DNA of 64,000 nt, from assembly GCA_024362935.1 (NCBI GenBank), contig JANCRA010000007.1, forward strand, positions 11,100,503 through 11,164,502, written 5' to 3'. This DNA is from Setophaga petechia. Lineage: Eukaryota > Chordata > Aves > Passeriformes > Parulidae. This document shows positions 54,061 to 64,000 of this stretch, one piece after another (within the stretch, counting starts at the first letter, position 1; each line of letters starts with the position of its first letter). Position numbers and translations under genes: made by a program. The notes below the pieces were generated by a model. It searched no databases and was not told the origin of the DNA. It worked only from the letters and a program-made list of their open reading frames with translations.

Positions 54061-57000
54061 AGAAACCTAAATCACAGATCTTAGCCATCCTTATTACCAA
54101 TATGTAAATATCAATATTTGTAATTTAGGTTTCCAACATCTGTTTTTTAAAAAACAGTCAATGTAATACATTATTTGTAATGGTTTTTAAAAAAAATACA
54201 GAAGAAATTTTACTTTTTTTCTTTGGAAGTCTCTGCTTCCTAAATTCAGCACTTCAAAGGACTGCAGAATTTGGAAATCCTTAACTTAAAAACAAACTAG
54301 TGTTGATGACCTCAATTTCAGTGAAATGAGAATGATCTAAGAAAGAAACAAAAGGCAAGTTTCTCAGATGATGTGGATCTGGCCTGACACAAATTCCATC
54401 CCTCCTCAGCCATGGAAAAACCTGTGCCACATCAGGAGAAGCTCCCTACCCTGCTCTCCAGTGGTTCCCAGTGTGTCCTGCAGGGGTGGTGAGGGTGGTA
54501 ATGCTTGTACCACCTCTGTTTGCCCCATCAAGAGCAGTGAAAGCCTCAGCTATTTCTAGAACACTTCAGTTCAGCAGATGGCTCCAGTCTGAATAGAAAC
54601 AGGTTGATTTTTGATTAAGAAAAATTAAATCAGGTATTCAAGTCTCTCTTCCTTTATTTTTGGATATTCATTTATTCTTTCCTGGAAGAGATCAGAGATA
54701 ATCTAAAGCAAGAGAGTTCAACTTGAGTCAGAAAGCCAAAGTGAAGCCTGTACTGTGTTTCTGCCCTTCTTCTGCTGAAGTATGCAATGTACAGGAGTGA
54801 ATTTCATGCTATGAAAGAATCATCTCAATGTAAGCAAGGGAAACTCCAAGCCTGGGTTTCCTGAGAAAATACATATGACTTATAAACCAGCCTCACTTCT
54901 TCATGTCTCTGATGCATCTTGATAACCTTAACTACTGTTGTGTATTCCAGAGAAGGCAAGGAAATATTGTTTATTTTAGAATATTAATTATTAGTAGTAT
55001 TCTTTTATAGTCCTCCATTATTATTTGTATTTTTTTTGTTTCCAAATATTTACAAAACTGGGAGCTCTTGTTCTATATTCCTAGAAGGAATGGCAGGAAC
55101 GTGCCTTGCAGCACAGGCTGCATAAATCCTTCTTCAAGGGAGAGCTTTCCCCTCAGGTCAAACCAAAGCAGACAAATGTTAAGTGCATTAAAATGTTTAA
55201 GGTCTTAAATGTATTCAGGGTCCCAAATGTCAGGCTGATACTCTTGATTCTGAGGGCAAGGTAAAACCAAATGTGAATGAAGAAGCTGAAAGGTTACAAA
55301 TACAGTGAATTCAGTTAGACCAAGGCAGGCATGGGCAGCACAGAAGAGGCTCTTGCACTGCAAGAAATAAGGACAGAGGTACATCAGTACCCAGTCACTG
55401 CAGTGATGTGGTACAGACCGTGGTCCCCTCAAGGAAAGCAAATTATAAACTGCATGTAGCTCTCCTGATGGTGTGAAGAGAACGGGGTATTAAAAGCTAT
55501 GGGACAAATACAGGATTTCCATGCTGCTGACATACATTATATCCTATAGTTTATTTACATACTTCAGTCATCAATAACCCCTCTCCATTATAGCTGTCAA
55601 GTATAATATATAGTTTCTTATATTAAAAAGGAAAAAAAAAATAGAATTATTGGTGGTGTTGCTGTATTTTTATTATTTATCTGGGAAAACTGGCACAAGA
55701 ACAGCCTTGTGGGGTATTAAAAAAATCACTCCTTGTTTACAGGAGTGTTGATCAAAGAGGAAACTGCTAAATCCTTTCAAGCAAGGAAGAGTCAGTGCAG
55801 GCTGTCAGTGAGGTGTGAGCACTCTGTCTCTGAAGCACTGGAAACAGTGCCTTAATAATACACAACCAAAACATAATTAGATTTGTTCCAAGGGACAAGG
55901 CAAGCAGGAAAAAATTGGAAATTTCGGCCCCTTTTCCTTTAATCAAACACTACCACTGTGGTTATTAATAAATTCAGATAATTTACCTTTCCTAGCAGGT
56001 AAACCTTTCAACAGTAAACAACTGCACTGGTTTTTACTGTTAAGATGAAAGCCCTCTCATCCCCTGCAGCTGACACTGGATGACTCTTTCCTCCTCCACT
56101 GTGGCTCTTCTAGTTCTGGGCTATAGTGATGACTTTCCACTGTCTCTAATAAATTCTGTATTTCTTGCAAGAGACTACCAATTCCCATGGCACAATCCTC
56201 TGATTGCCATGGAATAAAAATGAAAAAATAACCCACCAAACCAAACACAGGCCTACTTTATTAGTAATTTTACTGCTGTTGCACCTTTTTGATCTCTATA
56301 TCATGTTTGAACTTTCCTATGGAAAATACAGAAATCCTGCCTGATACCATTATTTGGAAGTGCCATTTGTGTTGGCTTTTCTCCCTTTTCACTTTCTATT
56401 TCTAAAACCTACTTTCCCAACTTTCTAAAAATCTTATCTTTACTAATTCCCACACCAAGTCTAAACCAGAAAACTGCATGTCAGTTGTTTTCCTTTAAGT
56501 AGACATCAAAACAAAGGAAGCACAATCTTGCTGTGAATTCAACAATAATGCAGTACAGAACCAAAAAAAGTTTGCATCACTTTATATTTTCAGCAAGATA
56601 AATAACTGTATTATTCTATGAACAATTTAAAAATAAAATTAGATAAAATCTTGATCTCTTTAAGGAAATCTGTCATTGCAGCTTTTGGACCACAAAAGAG
56701 GAGACTTTATGTGTCAGACAATACAGATAATGGGTTCATTGACCTGTTAGGTTGCTGAAATAAAATAAAAACAAAAATCACAAAAAGCTGAAAAATCTAT
56801 GCTAAATATTTGCTTTTTGCCAATCTCCTTGAAGATAAACATTTTAAATTCATGACAAGATAATAAATCACTTTAGAAGCTCTTTTTTTTCCTAAGGGGT
56901 AAAGAGTTTACTGGGAAATTTCATTTTATTGAAAGGCAATTGATATTAATACCACTTTCAAACACAGTTTTTATTCCAGGTCTGCAAGCTTTAAATTTAT

Positions 57001-57866
57001 TTACTGCAGATAGGACTCTTTCAGAGTTCTTTGGTATTCATTTTCAGAATTTCTTATAAGACTAAGAAATGTTCAAGTAACGTCCAAAAGGAGACTACAG
57101 GAACCTGGGATAAATTGGAAAAAGGAATCCAGATTTTCTCCCTAATTACATGAGAAGTAGGTGTGAATCGATTTCTAGCATTTCAATTTGGGAGCATATT
57201 GAGCACATGCTTGGTCATAAGCACATGCCATCAACTCACTGTCTATTTCAAAATTTAAACTTGAAGGGTGCTGCTGAGTGGCTTTGGGATCAGCTACACT
57301 GACCCCAAGTTCACTGCTGCTGAGCCTGGCCAGGGACACAGCCTGTGCCAGATGGAGCTGGCAACCCAACCCTATCACCCAGCCAAGAGGCTGAGAGGGC
57401 TCACACTCTGCTGGGATGCTCAAAGGCAAAATAAATCCTTTTGTGCAGCACTCCTGACATCACAGGGGAGACTGCTAAGCTTTGTGGGCATGAAGCAGCA
57501 CGGATTTGGGATGTGATCCTCTGTTAACAGATGCTGCCATTGCTGCACTGACCACAGCAGCTGAGTGCATGGCCAGGTACCAAAGGCATTCTGAAGGGCT
57601 CATGTTCCACAGAACCATTTGTTGATCTAAACATGTGCCCGAAAAAATGACAACATTCCAGCTTTGGGCCTTGGGGCACTGAAGAGTTTTTCAGTGGTAA
57701 ACACTACAAATGTGCCCATACTTACCCACATCTCCTATTTCAAATGCTGGCATTGTTCTACTGGTTTTTAAATTTTTTTAGGGTTATTTTGGATTGTTTT
57801 TGAAGAAATTCTAAGCAGAAATAAATTTTTAAAAAAGATCAGGATATATACCTCTCACAATTCTCC

Positions 57867-58400
57867 ATGGTGCTGTGCTGGAGACACAGGCTCTCTGCTC
57901 AGTTCAGAGAAAGTTCAATTTATTTAGTCAGCTGCTCTCCCACTATGTTTGAATGCAATGCTATGTGTGCAAATTTTCACACCAGACTACACCTGGAACT
58001 TCATAGGTCAGATAAAATTTTTAATTATGATCCACGTAAACGACTGAGTTCAGAGCCTCTTCCAGGGGGATTACAGACTGTCTCCAAGGCTGGGAACAGA
58101 TGTACCTTTAGGAATGAATTGTATTTCTCAATGACTTGCATCCCTTCCAATCCACGAGTTCAGTGGGACCAGAAGCAAAGCAAAATTTGGCCTACCATGT
58201 TGGCTGTTTCAGTACGACTTTCAAATGGACGCTTTGCACAATCAATTGTCAGACCTCAAAGAAAATGTTGCCCCATTCACTGTAAAACAGGAAGGCCCAC
58301 AGAGGAAAACAGTTGCATTAGGAAACCACACAAACAACGGTTAAGGCTGCCTAGTTGGATGTTTTCAACCCTTTTTGTTTTCCTCTGCAAACAATGACAG
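57867..58400. other. Candidate conserved noncoding element with the longest open frame in the desert
   Basis: The plus strand stays open for 176 codons (57867-58397), longer than any other frame in the window. The predicted peptide has no domain, signal peptide or biased repeat that I recognise. The stretch keeps several CpGs in otherwise CpG-poor DNA (in CCACGTAAACGACTG, GTACGACTT, GGACGCTTT and AACGGTT) and has dense TF-like words such as TAATTATG and CAATCAATTG. It lies about 3 kb beyond the stop of the minus-strand gene, so it could belong to a long 3' UTR or be a regulatory element. A coding role is possible but unsupported. Confidence 0.35.
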
Positions 58401-59790
58401 TTTCAGTAAGATCTGAAGCGATGCTCTGAACAAATAATACACTAGTCTGTCATTGGTTAATATTAACGTCTCTCTATTCAAACATGCTGAGAACTGAATA
58501 GAACAGTTAACATATAACAGTCACACATCCTTTGCTGAGTACAAGATCGTATCTCTAACATCAACCAAAGACATCCTCACCATTTCAGATCTTCAGCTAT
58601 CATTCAGTAAAACATTCCATTCTCTTAAATACATTGCTTGTCTCCTCTTTCTGGGTCTTTCGGGGGTGCTGCATGAACACATTCTCTCCCTAAAGGCATG
58701 GCCTGTGATATGGTTCATTCTTCAGCTGAAATCTTGCTGTGTGTTCCCATTATGTTGCCAGAGGTGAATTTGCAGAGCTTGGGGGAGGGAAGATCTTGCA
58801 TCTGAATTGAAAAGATTGAATTTTCAAGCATCACTTTGGGCAGGACTGTGCACTGTATTGCAGAAAGATCACGTTGAAGAAATTAATGGTGAATGATTCA
58901 TTACTTGTGATCACCATTTGAAAATTGTTGAACCACAGGTTTGTATAGCACCTAGTTTTCATATAATATGAAAATTCAGGTATGTTCACAGGGCTTATGG
59001 GCAGAGGCAAGCTCCCTTTGCTCATGTCCTGAGATGGGGGATGCAAGTGGTGCGGACAGAAAAGTCCAATGACTGTAGGGGTACAAAGCTGAGCCCCACC
59101 TAATGCACCCTGCCTTTCAGAGGGTTTATCTGGTGTGGGCTCAGGGCCATGCCACCACAGCCAGCTCAGCTCATCCACAGTGAGATTGTGCCCAGCCCCC
59201 ATGTACGGCAGGAAAATGCCAGGGTGAGCCCAAACCCTACGAGGATTCCCTCTCATTGCTACAACAAAAGCTCTGTCTTTGCAGAAGGGAGTCTGAACAC
59301 CTCACGCTCCATCCTGGGGCATAAAACAATAGCTTGCCCTCAAATACATCTCTGTTGAAAACACACAGCAAAGATTGCAGCCATAGAAAATTCTGTAAAC
59401 AGGACAATTTCATCAACTTTATCTTTAAAAGTACCCCCAAAACCACAAAAGCAACCCAAAATAAGACTTGCTGAATGAAGACTGTCAAAAATATTTTTTT
59501 TTACTGCCTTAACAAAAAAAAAATGACATACACCTTCAGCATTTCTTTTCCAAATTTACTTGACAGAGGTTAAGATATTGCTTTATTCTGACTCAACATA
59601 CAACAGCACTGCGGGATTGATTGTGCTATTTTGGGAAGTCTTGAGACTTGTGAACTAGAAAGTCTGGGGCACATAAATAAATCTAACAATTATTTTGCTT
59701 CAAAGGAATATTTTAATACATTCTGTATATATTCTAATTTTTTTTTAATCAATCTCCTGGCACTAACCAGGGAAGGCTATTAAGTGATTA

Positions 59791-59796
59791 TTTATT
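59791..59796 (-). other. Candidate polyadenylation signal for the minus-strand gene
   Basis: TTTATT on the plus strand reads AATAAA on the minus strand. It is the nearest canonical hexamer that I found downstream of the stop at 61198 and would give a 3' UTR of about 1.4 kb. A second copy lies at 59582-59587. Such hexamers are common by chance in AT-rich DNA. Confidence 0.2.
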
Positions 59797-61148
59797 ATAG
59801 TGGATTTTTTGCCCCCAAGAATAAGGAGATATTTTAAGACAGTAAACCCAGTAAGGTGTGTCACTGAACCCAATTCATTGCAAAATTGGCACATTTTGTT
59901 ACAATTTATGGGGGAAGAGGGACTCAAAAGAAAGCTAATGCAAAAAGAACTTACAGTGTGATTAGGATACAGCAACCAGGGAATGATGCATCCTCTCTAA
60001 GGCCTTGATCCCCTGCAGGGAGGGACTTGGTGGAACCATCTGCTCTTAGAAAGCTCCATCAGAGTCAGATCTCTGCATGCCTGTGGGTCTGCCCATACTG
60101 AACCATCTGCAAGGTTGAAGCTTTAAAGTTCACAAGCCTAAGCCATAATTAATTAAAGTGACTGGAGAACTGAATGCAGGAACAAATTAGGCAGCGTGGA
60201 CACTTATTGGCTGGATTTTGATCATACTGGATCTCCCTGACTCTTCTCTGAACAAGCCATAATAAAAAATAAGTTTAAAAAAAATACACACACACCGAGA
60301 AGTGCTCCTTGAGAGCTTACGAATGCTTTTAAAGTGTAAAAGTTTAGAAATGTTGAGGGGTGCTAATGAACAACAGAGTTTATGTTTCCACTTAAAATAA
60401 CCCAAACCAGAAACCAAAACCAAACCTGTTGTAATACACACTTACACATTTTCTCTCGTTCTTCCTCACTCTCCACCAAGGCAGTTCTGATAGGCAAAGC
60501 TCAGAAGATGGAGCAGCTGTGGACTCACTGAATCTCTATAGACCCCAGTCCTACTCCCACTCTTGGCCAATCCCAAAGCTCATAAATGATTCCATTGACT
60601 TTCTTGGGGCAACTGACACATCAAATTAATGTTGAGAGTTAAGCATCTGCTCAATTCAGGGACGTTGTCATCATTCCACAGCAGGTACCAGAACCCAGAA
60701 CTAGGTGTCTGTGTGCCTATTCTTGTGATGTGAACCTGGAATCAAGAGCAGAGGGGGAGAGGGGACTGGATATGTGTTGGGCTTACAGGACATGTTCTCC
60801 AGGGTCTGAATCCCTGCCCAGCAGCTCACTGCAGCGCTGCCCTGAAACCAGAAATGCATCTAAGGACGGTACTTGGCCTTTACTGAAAAGGAGATGCATA
60901 GCCTAAGCCTTCGGACAGCCAAACAGGACCACGGGAAAGTCCTCTGGAACTGGAACTGTAATCCTGCCTAGAAAGCATCTAAAAGCACGCTTCATCCCTC
61001 CTGGAACTTTTCCCTTAAAAAAATATTTTGTTAAAAAACACTATGATATGAGGGCGATTGACTATTTGGTTTCTTCTAAGTAGATGCTCTTAAATTAATG
61101 CATATAAATAATTTGTATTTAACTTCCTCCCTTCCTGTTTAGCAAAGC

Positions 61149-61380
61149 GTCGAACGCGCGGACCTCTCGCTTCCCCTCCCGCAGCCCCCAGACGGAGTCA
61201 CTTGGTCAGTACCGAGTCTCTCTGCGTGTCACTTTTGAGGACAAAGTGTGCCTCTCGCTCTGCCTTGGCCGTGGGGCTCATGGGCAGGAAGGCCGTGTTC
61301 TCGCTCGCGCCGCCCCGCGCCTCCGCGCTCGCCAGCTCCGCGTCCTCCGCCCGCCGCGCGTCCGTCAGCATCCGGATCTG
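61149..61380. promoter_or_regulatory. CpG-dense patch over the gene's 3' coding end and stop codon
   Basis: This stretch has dozens of CpG dinucleotides, including runs such as GCGCGG, CGCGCCGCCCCGCGCC and CCGCGCGTCC. The rest of the window is CpG-poor. It covers the Ala/Glu-rich codons of the terminal exon, the stop and about 50 bases beyond. A CpG island at the 3' end of a gene may be an orphan island, an antisense promoter, or the result of GC-biased gene conversion in avian exons. Sequence alone does not separate these. Confidence 0.6.
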
Positions 61381-61705
61381 CTCCTGCACAGTTTCCAGCA
61401 AGATTTTCACCTCCTGTTGTTCTGCTATTAGACAATTACTGACTGGGGAACTCACGTTGACAAGTTCAGCAGAATAGGAGTTTTTGCACCATTTGATGCC
61501 TGTTACTTCAGGAACATTTTGCATTTGCATGCAGGCTTCGTCCAAGCCCACAGACGGGATGATGGGAACGGAGTTGGCCCTTGAAGAGGAATAGCTGACC
61601 AAGTCCTTCTGATCCACGTTATTAAAATATGGGGTTGTCTCTCTTGAAGGCAGTTGCATATTTTTTGAAGGATTCTGAGGAGTTTTTAAACCATTGGATG
61701 AATAC
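61198..61705 (-). CDS. Probable last coding exon of an unidentified protein-coding gene (partial)
   Basis: On the minus strand, a pyrimidine-rich tract ending in CAG (AG at 61707-61706) is followed by an open frame of 168 codons to a TGA at 61200-61198. The exon's first base completes a split codon, so the preceding intron is phase 2. The visible protein begins YSSNGLKTPQNP. Its first half is Ser/Thr/Pro/Asn-rich, with RETTPYFNN and SSRANSVPIIPS. From about exon residue 93 (AEQQEVKILLETVQEQIRML) there is a heptad-like stretch suggesting a short coiled coil, then an Ala/Glu-rich linker and a polar C-terminus ending in SVLTK. The first in-frame Met, at 61659, is probably internal, because the frame continues upstream to the acceptor. 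Composition, length and splice signal support a real exon. No enzymatic motif, membrane segment or zinc finger is visible. I considered centrosomal and coiled-coil scaffold proteins such as STIL, CCDC14, INSYN2 and SKA3, but the sequence does not match what I recall of any of them. The function is unknown. Confidence 0.75.
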
Positions 61706-61722
61706 CTGGAAAGAGTAAAAAA
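61706..61722 (-). other. Splice acceptor of the 61.2 kb exon
   Basis: Read on the minus strand this is a run of mostly T and C ending in CAG, directly before the open frame. It is the last part of an intron whose upstream exon I could not find between here and the right edge. Confidence 0.6.
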
Positions 61723-64000
61723 AGTTGTATGTCAAGTGGTCAGAGCAACCAGCAGCAGGGACACTGTGTGAGATTCAGTGAACTGTGCTGAAGAGATACA
61801 CACCATTTTCTCCTGAAATAGAGGAGCACTTGGCCGTGGTGGGGCCCTGGGGAAAACAACAGGCTCTGGAGACTGGTTTGGATTCTGCCAGTGGCAAAGC
61901 CCTGCTTGTCTCTCAGTCTCATTACACCCACCAGTATATGAGAATAATGGAAATTTCTTTTTAAAACATTTCAGAAGTATTATATGCATATAATATAATA
62001 TGTATTATATTTCAGAAGTAATATAATGTATTATTAATTTTCTTTGAAAATAAATTTGGAAATCTATTCCTACATTTCTGGCCGGGGAAACTGATTGATA
62101 CTTTCTTCTGTGTCAGAATTCTTAATGTCAAATGGTTGCTTTAGGAAAACACTTTTAAGAAGTGCAGGTAAAAAGAACATTAAACACTCATGGCTGAGTA
62201 GTCTTTATTTACACAGGAATGATTGTTTGTACTCCCCTTCAAAGAAGCAAAGCATCTAAGTGCAGCGTACCTCTGAATAATTTTTTTTTTTAAATAGCCC
62301 ATACTTTTAATGCTGGCCTGATTTGTTTTATTGGATTTCAACTGGAAATAGAGATAATATATAGGACTTGAGCAAATGTCTGTGTTCTCTTGATACTGTA
62401 ATACTGTTTAAAAAACAAATCTTTTACTGTCCACTAACACATATTATAACATGATTTTGATTGTGAATCAACTTAGTGAATTTGTATCAATATTTCCACT
62501 TTGTTTCAAGGCCAAACTCTGTTTTGTTTACAAGAAATACTTAAAAAAACAGAAATGGAAAGTATAATAAAGATAAAATAAACAATGACCAAAAAAAAAA
62601 GATGTTTCCCATTTGAAATTAGTACTTTTAGAAATGTGGTGTTCTAGGAGTTACTGTATTACCAGTCATGGTTGCTAAGGACCACAGACATCACCTCAGT
62701 ACCAGAACATAATTTATTTATAATCAGCTTATCACTATTTAATAAGGCAAGGTAATGATAAATCTAATATGTTTTATCCATGGATGAGGAGAGTAACATT
62801 TAGATCTGGTGTGGAAGCAGGTGCTCTAACTTGAAGGGTATTATTCCAAAAGTTCCTTAAGCCTGCTGGACCTCACTAGGAATATCCTTCCACTCATACG
62901 TGCCTCCTGCTTTTTGGAATGAGCAGAAAAAGAGTTAAGGAAGAGAAACTGAATGGCAAGAAACTGCCGTGTCCAGTATTGGCACAAAGTGAAATTAACT
63001 GGAAAGGGAGCAGGAGACAACTGCAGGCTCATTTCCAGCACAGTGTGTCTGACCCGTAATTAACTGCTGTGTGGTGGCACTGGGTTTGTGCAGGTGCTGC
63101 ACACACCCCCTGCCCACGTGGAGCTGGCACAGCCTGTACCAGGACTCTCCTGGCATCCCCAGGAGGTGCATCTGGGAGCACTCTGATGAGGAGGAAGGGC
63201 TGGGAACTCTGCTGCCAGGTGAGGGAAAGAGATACTGCTTTGGGAATGGCACCCAGGGGAATAACAGAGCAAGCAGCTTTCTGGGACATGTGCTGGAACC
63301 TCCTGTGCGTGCTCTGCAGCTGTTTCACATCTGAGACTTGGTTAATGACACTGGCACTATGCTCAGACACACCCGCAGCCATTCATGGAGGGGCTTTTTA
63401 CACCAGCTCTCAGGATGAATTAAATACTGATCAGGGGTATTATTCCTGAAGGAGGACAATTAAAAAAAACAAATGAAAACAAAACAGTGCAGACCTTTGG
63501 GTTGTGCCCATTCTTGTTTCCTTTGCTTATATATAATTGTTCAAACGACTATAGCTGGAGAGATCGCATCAGTTGCATTAGTCCCTTTTTTGGTAATTCA
63601 GGCCCTAAATATATTCTGGGCTGCACCCTGAAAACAAAGGGAGTGAATGTTTTTAATGAATTTCACATGCAATGTAGGTATTATATGGATGATATATAAG
63701 CAAAAACAAGAAAAGACTGAATTAAAATGGGTTTGGTGAGAAAACAGTAATATTTGCCAGTTCCACAATAGAGATTCTTGGTATTTTGAAAACTAACTGG
63801 CAGCAGCAGTGACATGTAACGAAATGCCTGGTGTATTCCCATAATATTTTTTGAAATACAGATAAACATACCAATTTTAGGCCAGAATTACACGTTTCTG
63901 CCCCTGCTCACAGGGCTTTCAAAGGAGAACTGAGGTTGAATTAAAGTGCATACGTTGTGTGCAACAGGTGAGGTATTAAACTCGAAGGGATATTAAATCT
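61723..64000. other. Presumed intron of the minus-strand gene; no exon recognised
   Basis: No second exon with a matching phase and donor could be supported. The open frames here (for example 61732-61989 and 63029-63382, minus) lack convincing splice sites or protein-like composition. The segment contains a T run near 62281-62291, AT-rich repeats at 61968-62030 and a GC-richer patch at 63.06-63.33 kb. Confidence 0.5.
61968..62030. repeat. AT-rich low-complexity tract with a short duplicated word
   Basis: The word TTTCAGAAGTA occurs near 61969 and again near 62010. Each copy is followed by imperfect TA/ATAAT repeats with several local palindromes. It probably arose by slippage in intronic DNA. 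Confidence 0.5.

Larger units (their letters stand above)
54061..61197. other. Intergenic DNA grading into the probable 3' UTR of the minus-strand gene
   Basis: Sequence just left of 61198 should be 3' UTR of the minus-strand gene. Its end is unknown, with candidate AATAAA hexamers at 59791 and 59582. Short homopolymer A/T runs are common. The 57.87-58.40 kb element is listed separately. No other coding exon was recognised. Confidence 0.5.

Noticed and set aside
61202..61477. Plus-strand Arg/Ala/Ser-rich open frames under the terminal exon
   Set aside because: They are antisense shadows of the CpG-rich minus-strand exon.
63029..63382. 117-codon minus-strand frame upstream of the terminal exon, tested as a preceding exon
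   Set aside because: No donor in the required phase and no acceptor fit, and the peptide is not protein-like.

Overview
This window looks like nuclear DNA from a vertebrate, most likely a bird and possibly a songbird. Two pieces match the 3' end of CR1 LINE retrotransposons as I know them from bird genomes (53.04-53.22 kb and 53.99-54.06 kb). Two more look like solo LTRs of the kind seen in songbird endogenous retroviruses (11.46-11.82 kb and 43.09-43.37 kb). The rest is AT-leaning, CpG-poor, stop-rich sequence with no operon structure or dense coding. The clade assignment is from memory of repeat families, not from a search.

The only coding sequence I can support is one exon on the minus strand at 61198-61705. 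It looks like the last coding exon of a gene whose other exons lie beyond the right edge. It has a pyrimidine-rich splice acceptor, an uninterrupted 168-codon frame and a stop at 61198-61200. It encodes a Ser/Pro-rich segment followed by a short predicted coiled coil and a polar tail. I could not name the gene. Its last third and stop lie in a CpG-dense patch (about 61149-61380), the only one in the window.

The other 61 kb appears to be an intergenic desert. Some of its right end (below 61.2 kb) is probably the 3' UTR of that gene. Within it I find: a 99-bp direct duplication (16.05 and 17.56 kb); a nearly perfect 63-bp inverted repeat with a 7-nt loop (43525-43657), which is the most unusual structure here; the retroelement pieces; several simple-sequence tracts, including a G-run with quadruplex potential at 44.78 kb; and a stretch at 57.87-58.40 kb with a long open frame and retained CpGs that may be a conserved noncoding element. 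I see no tRNA, rRNA, known microRNA, CRISPR array or bacterial-type feature.
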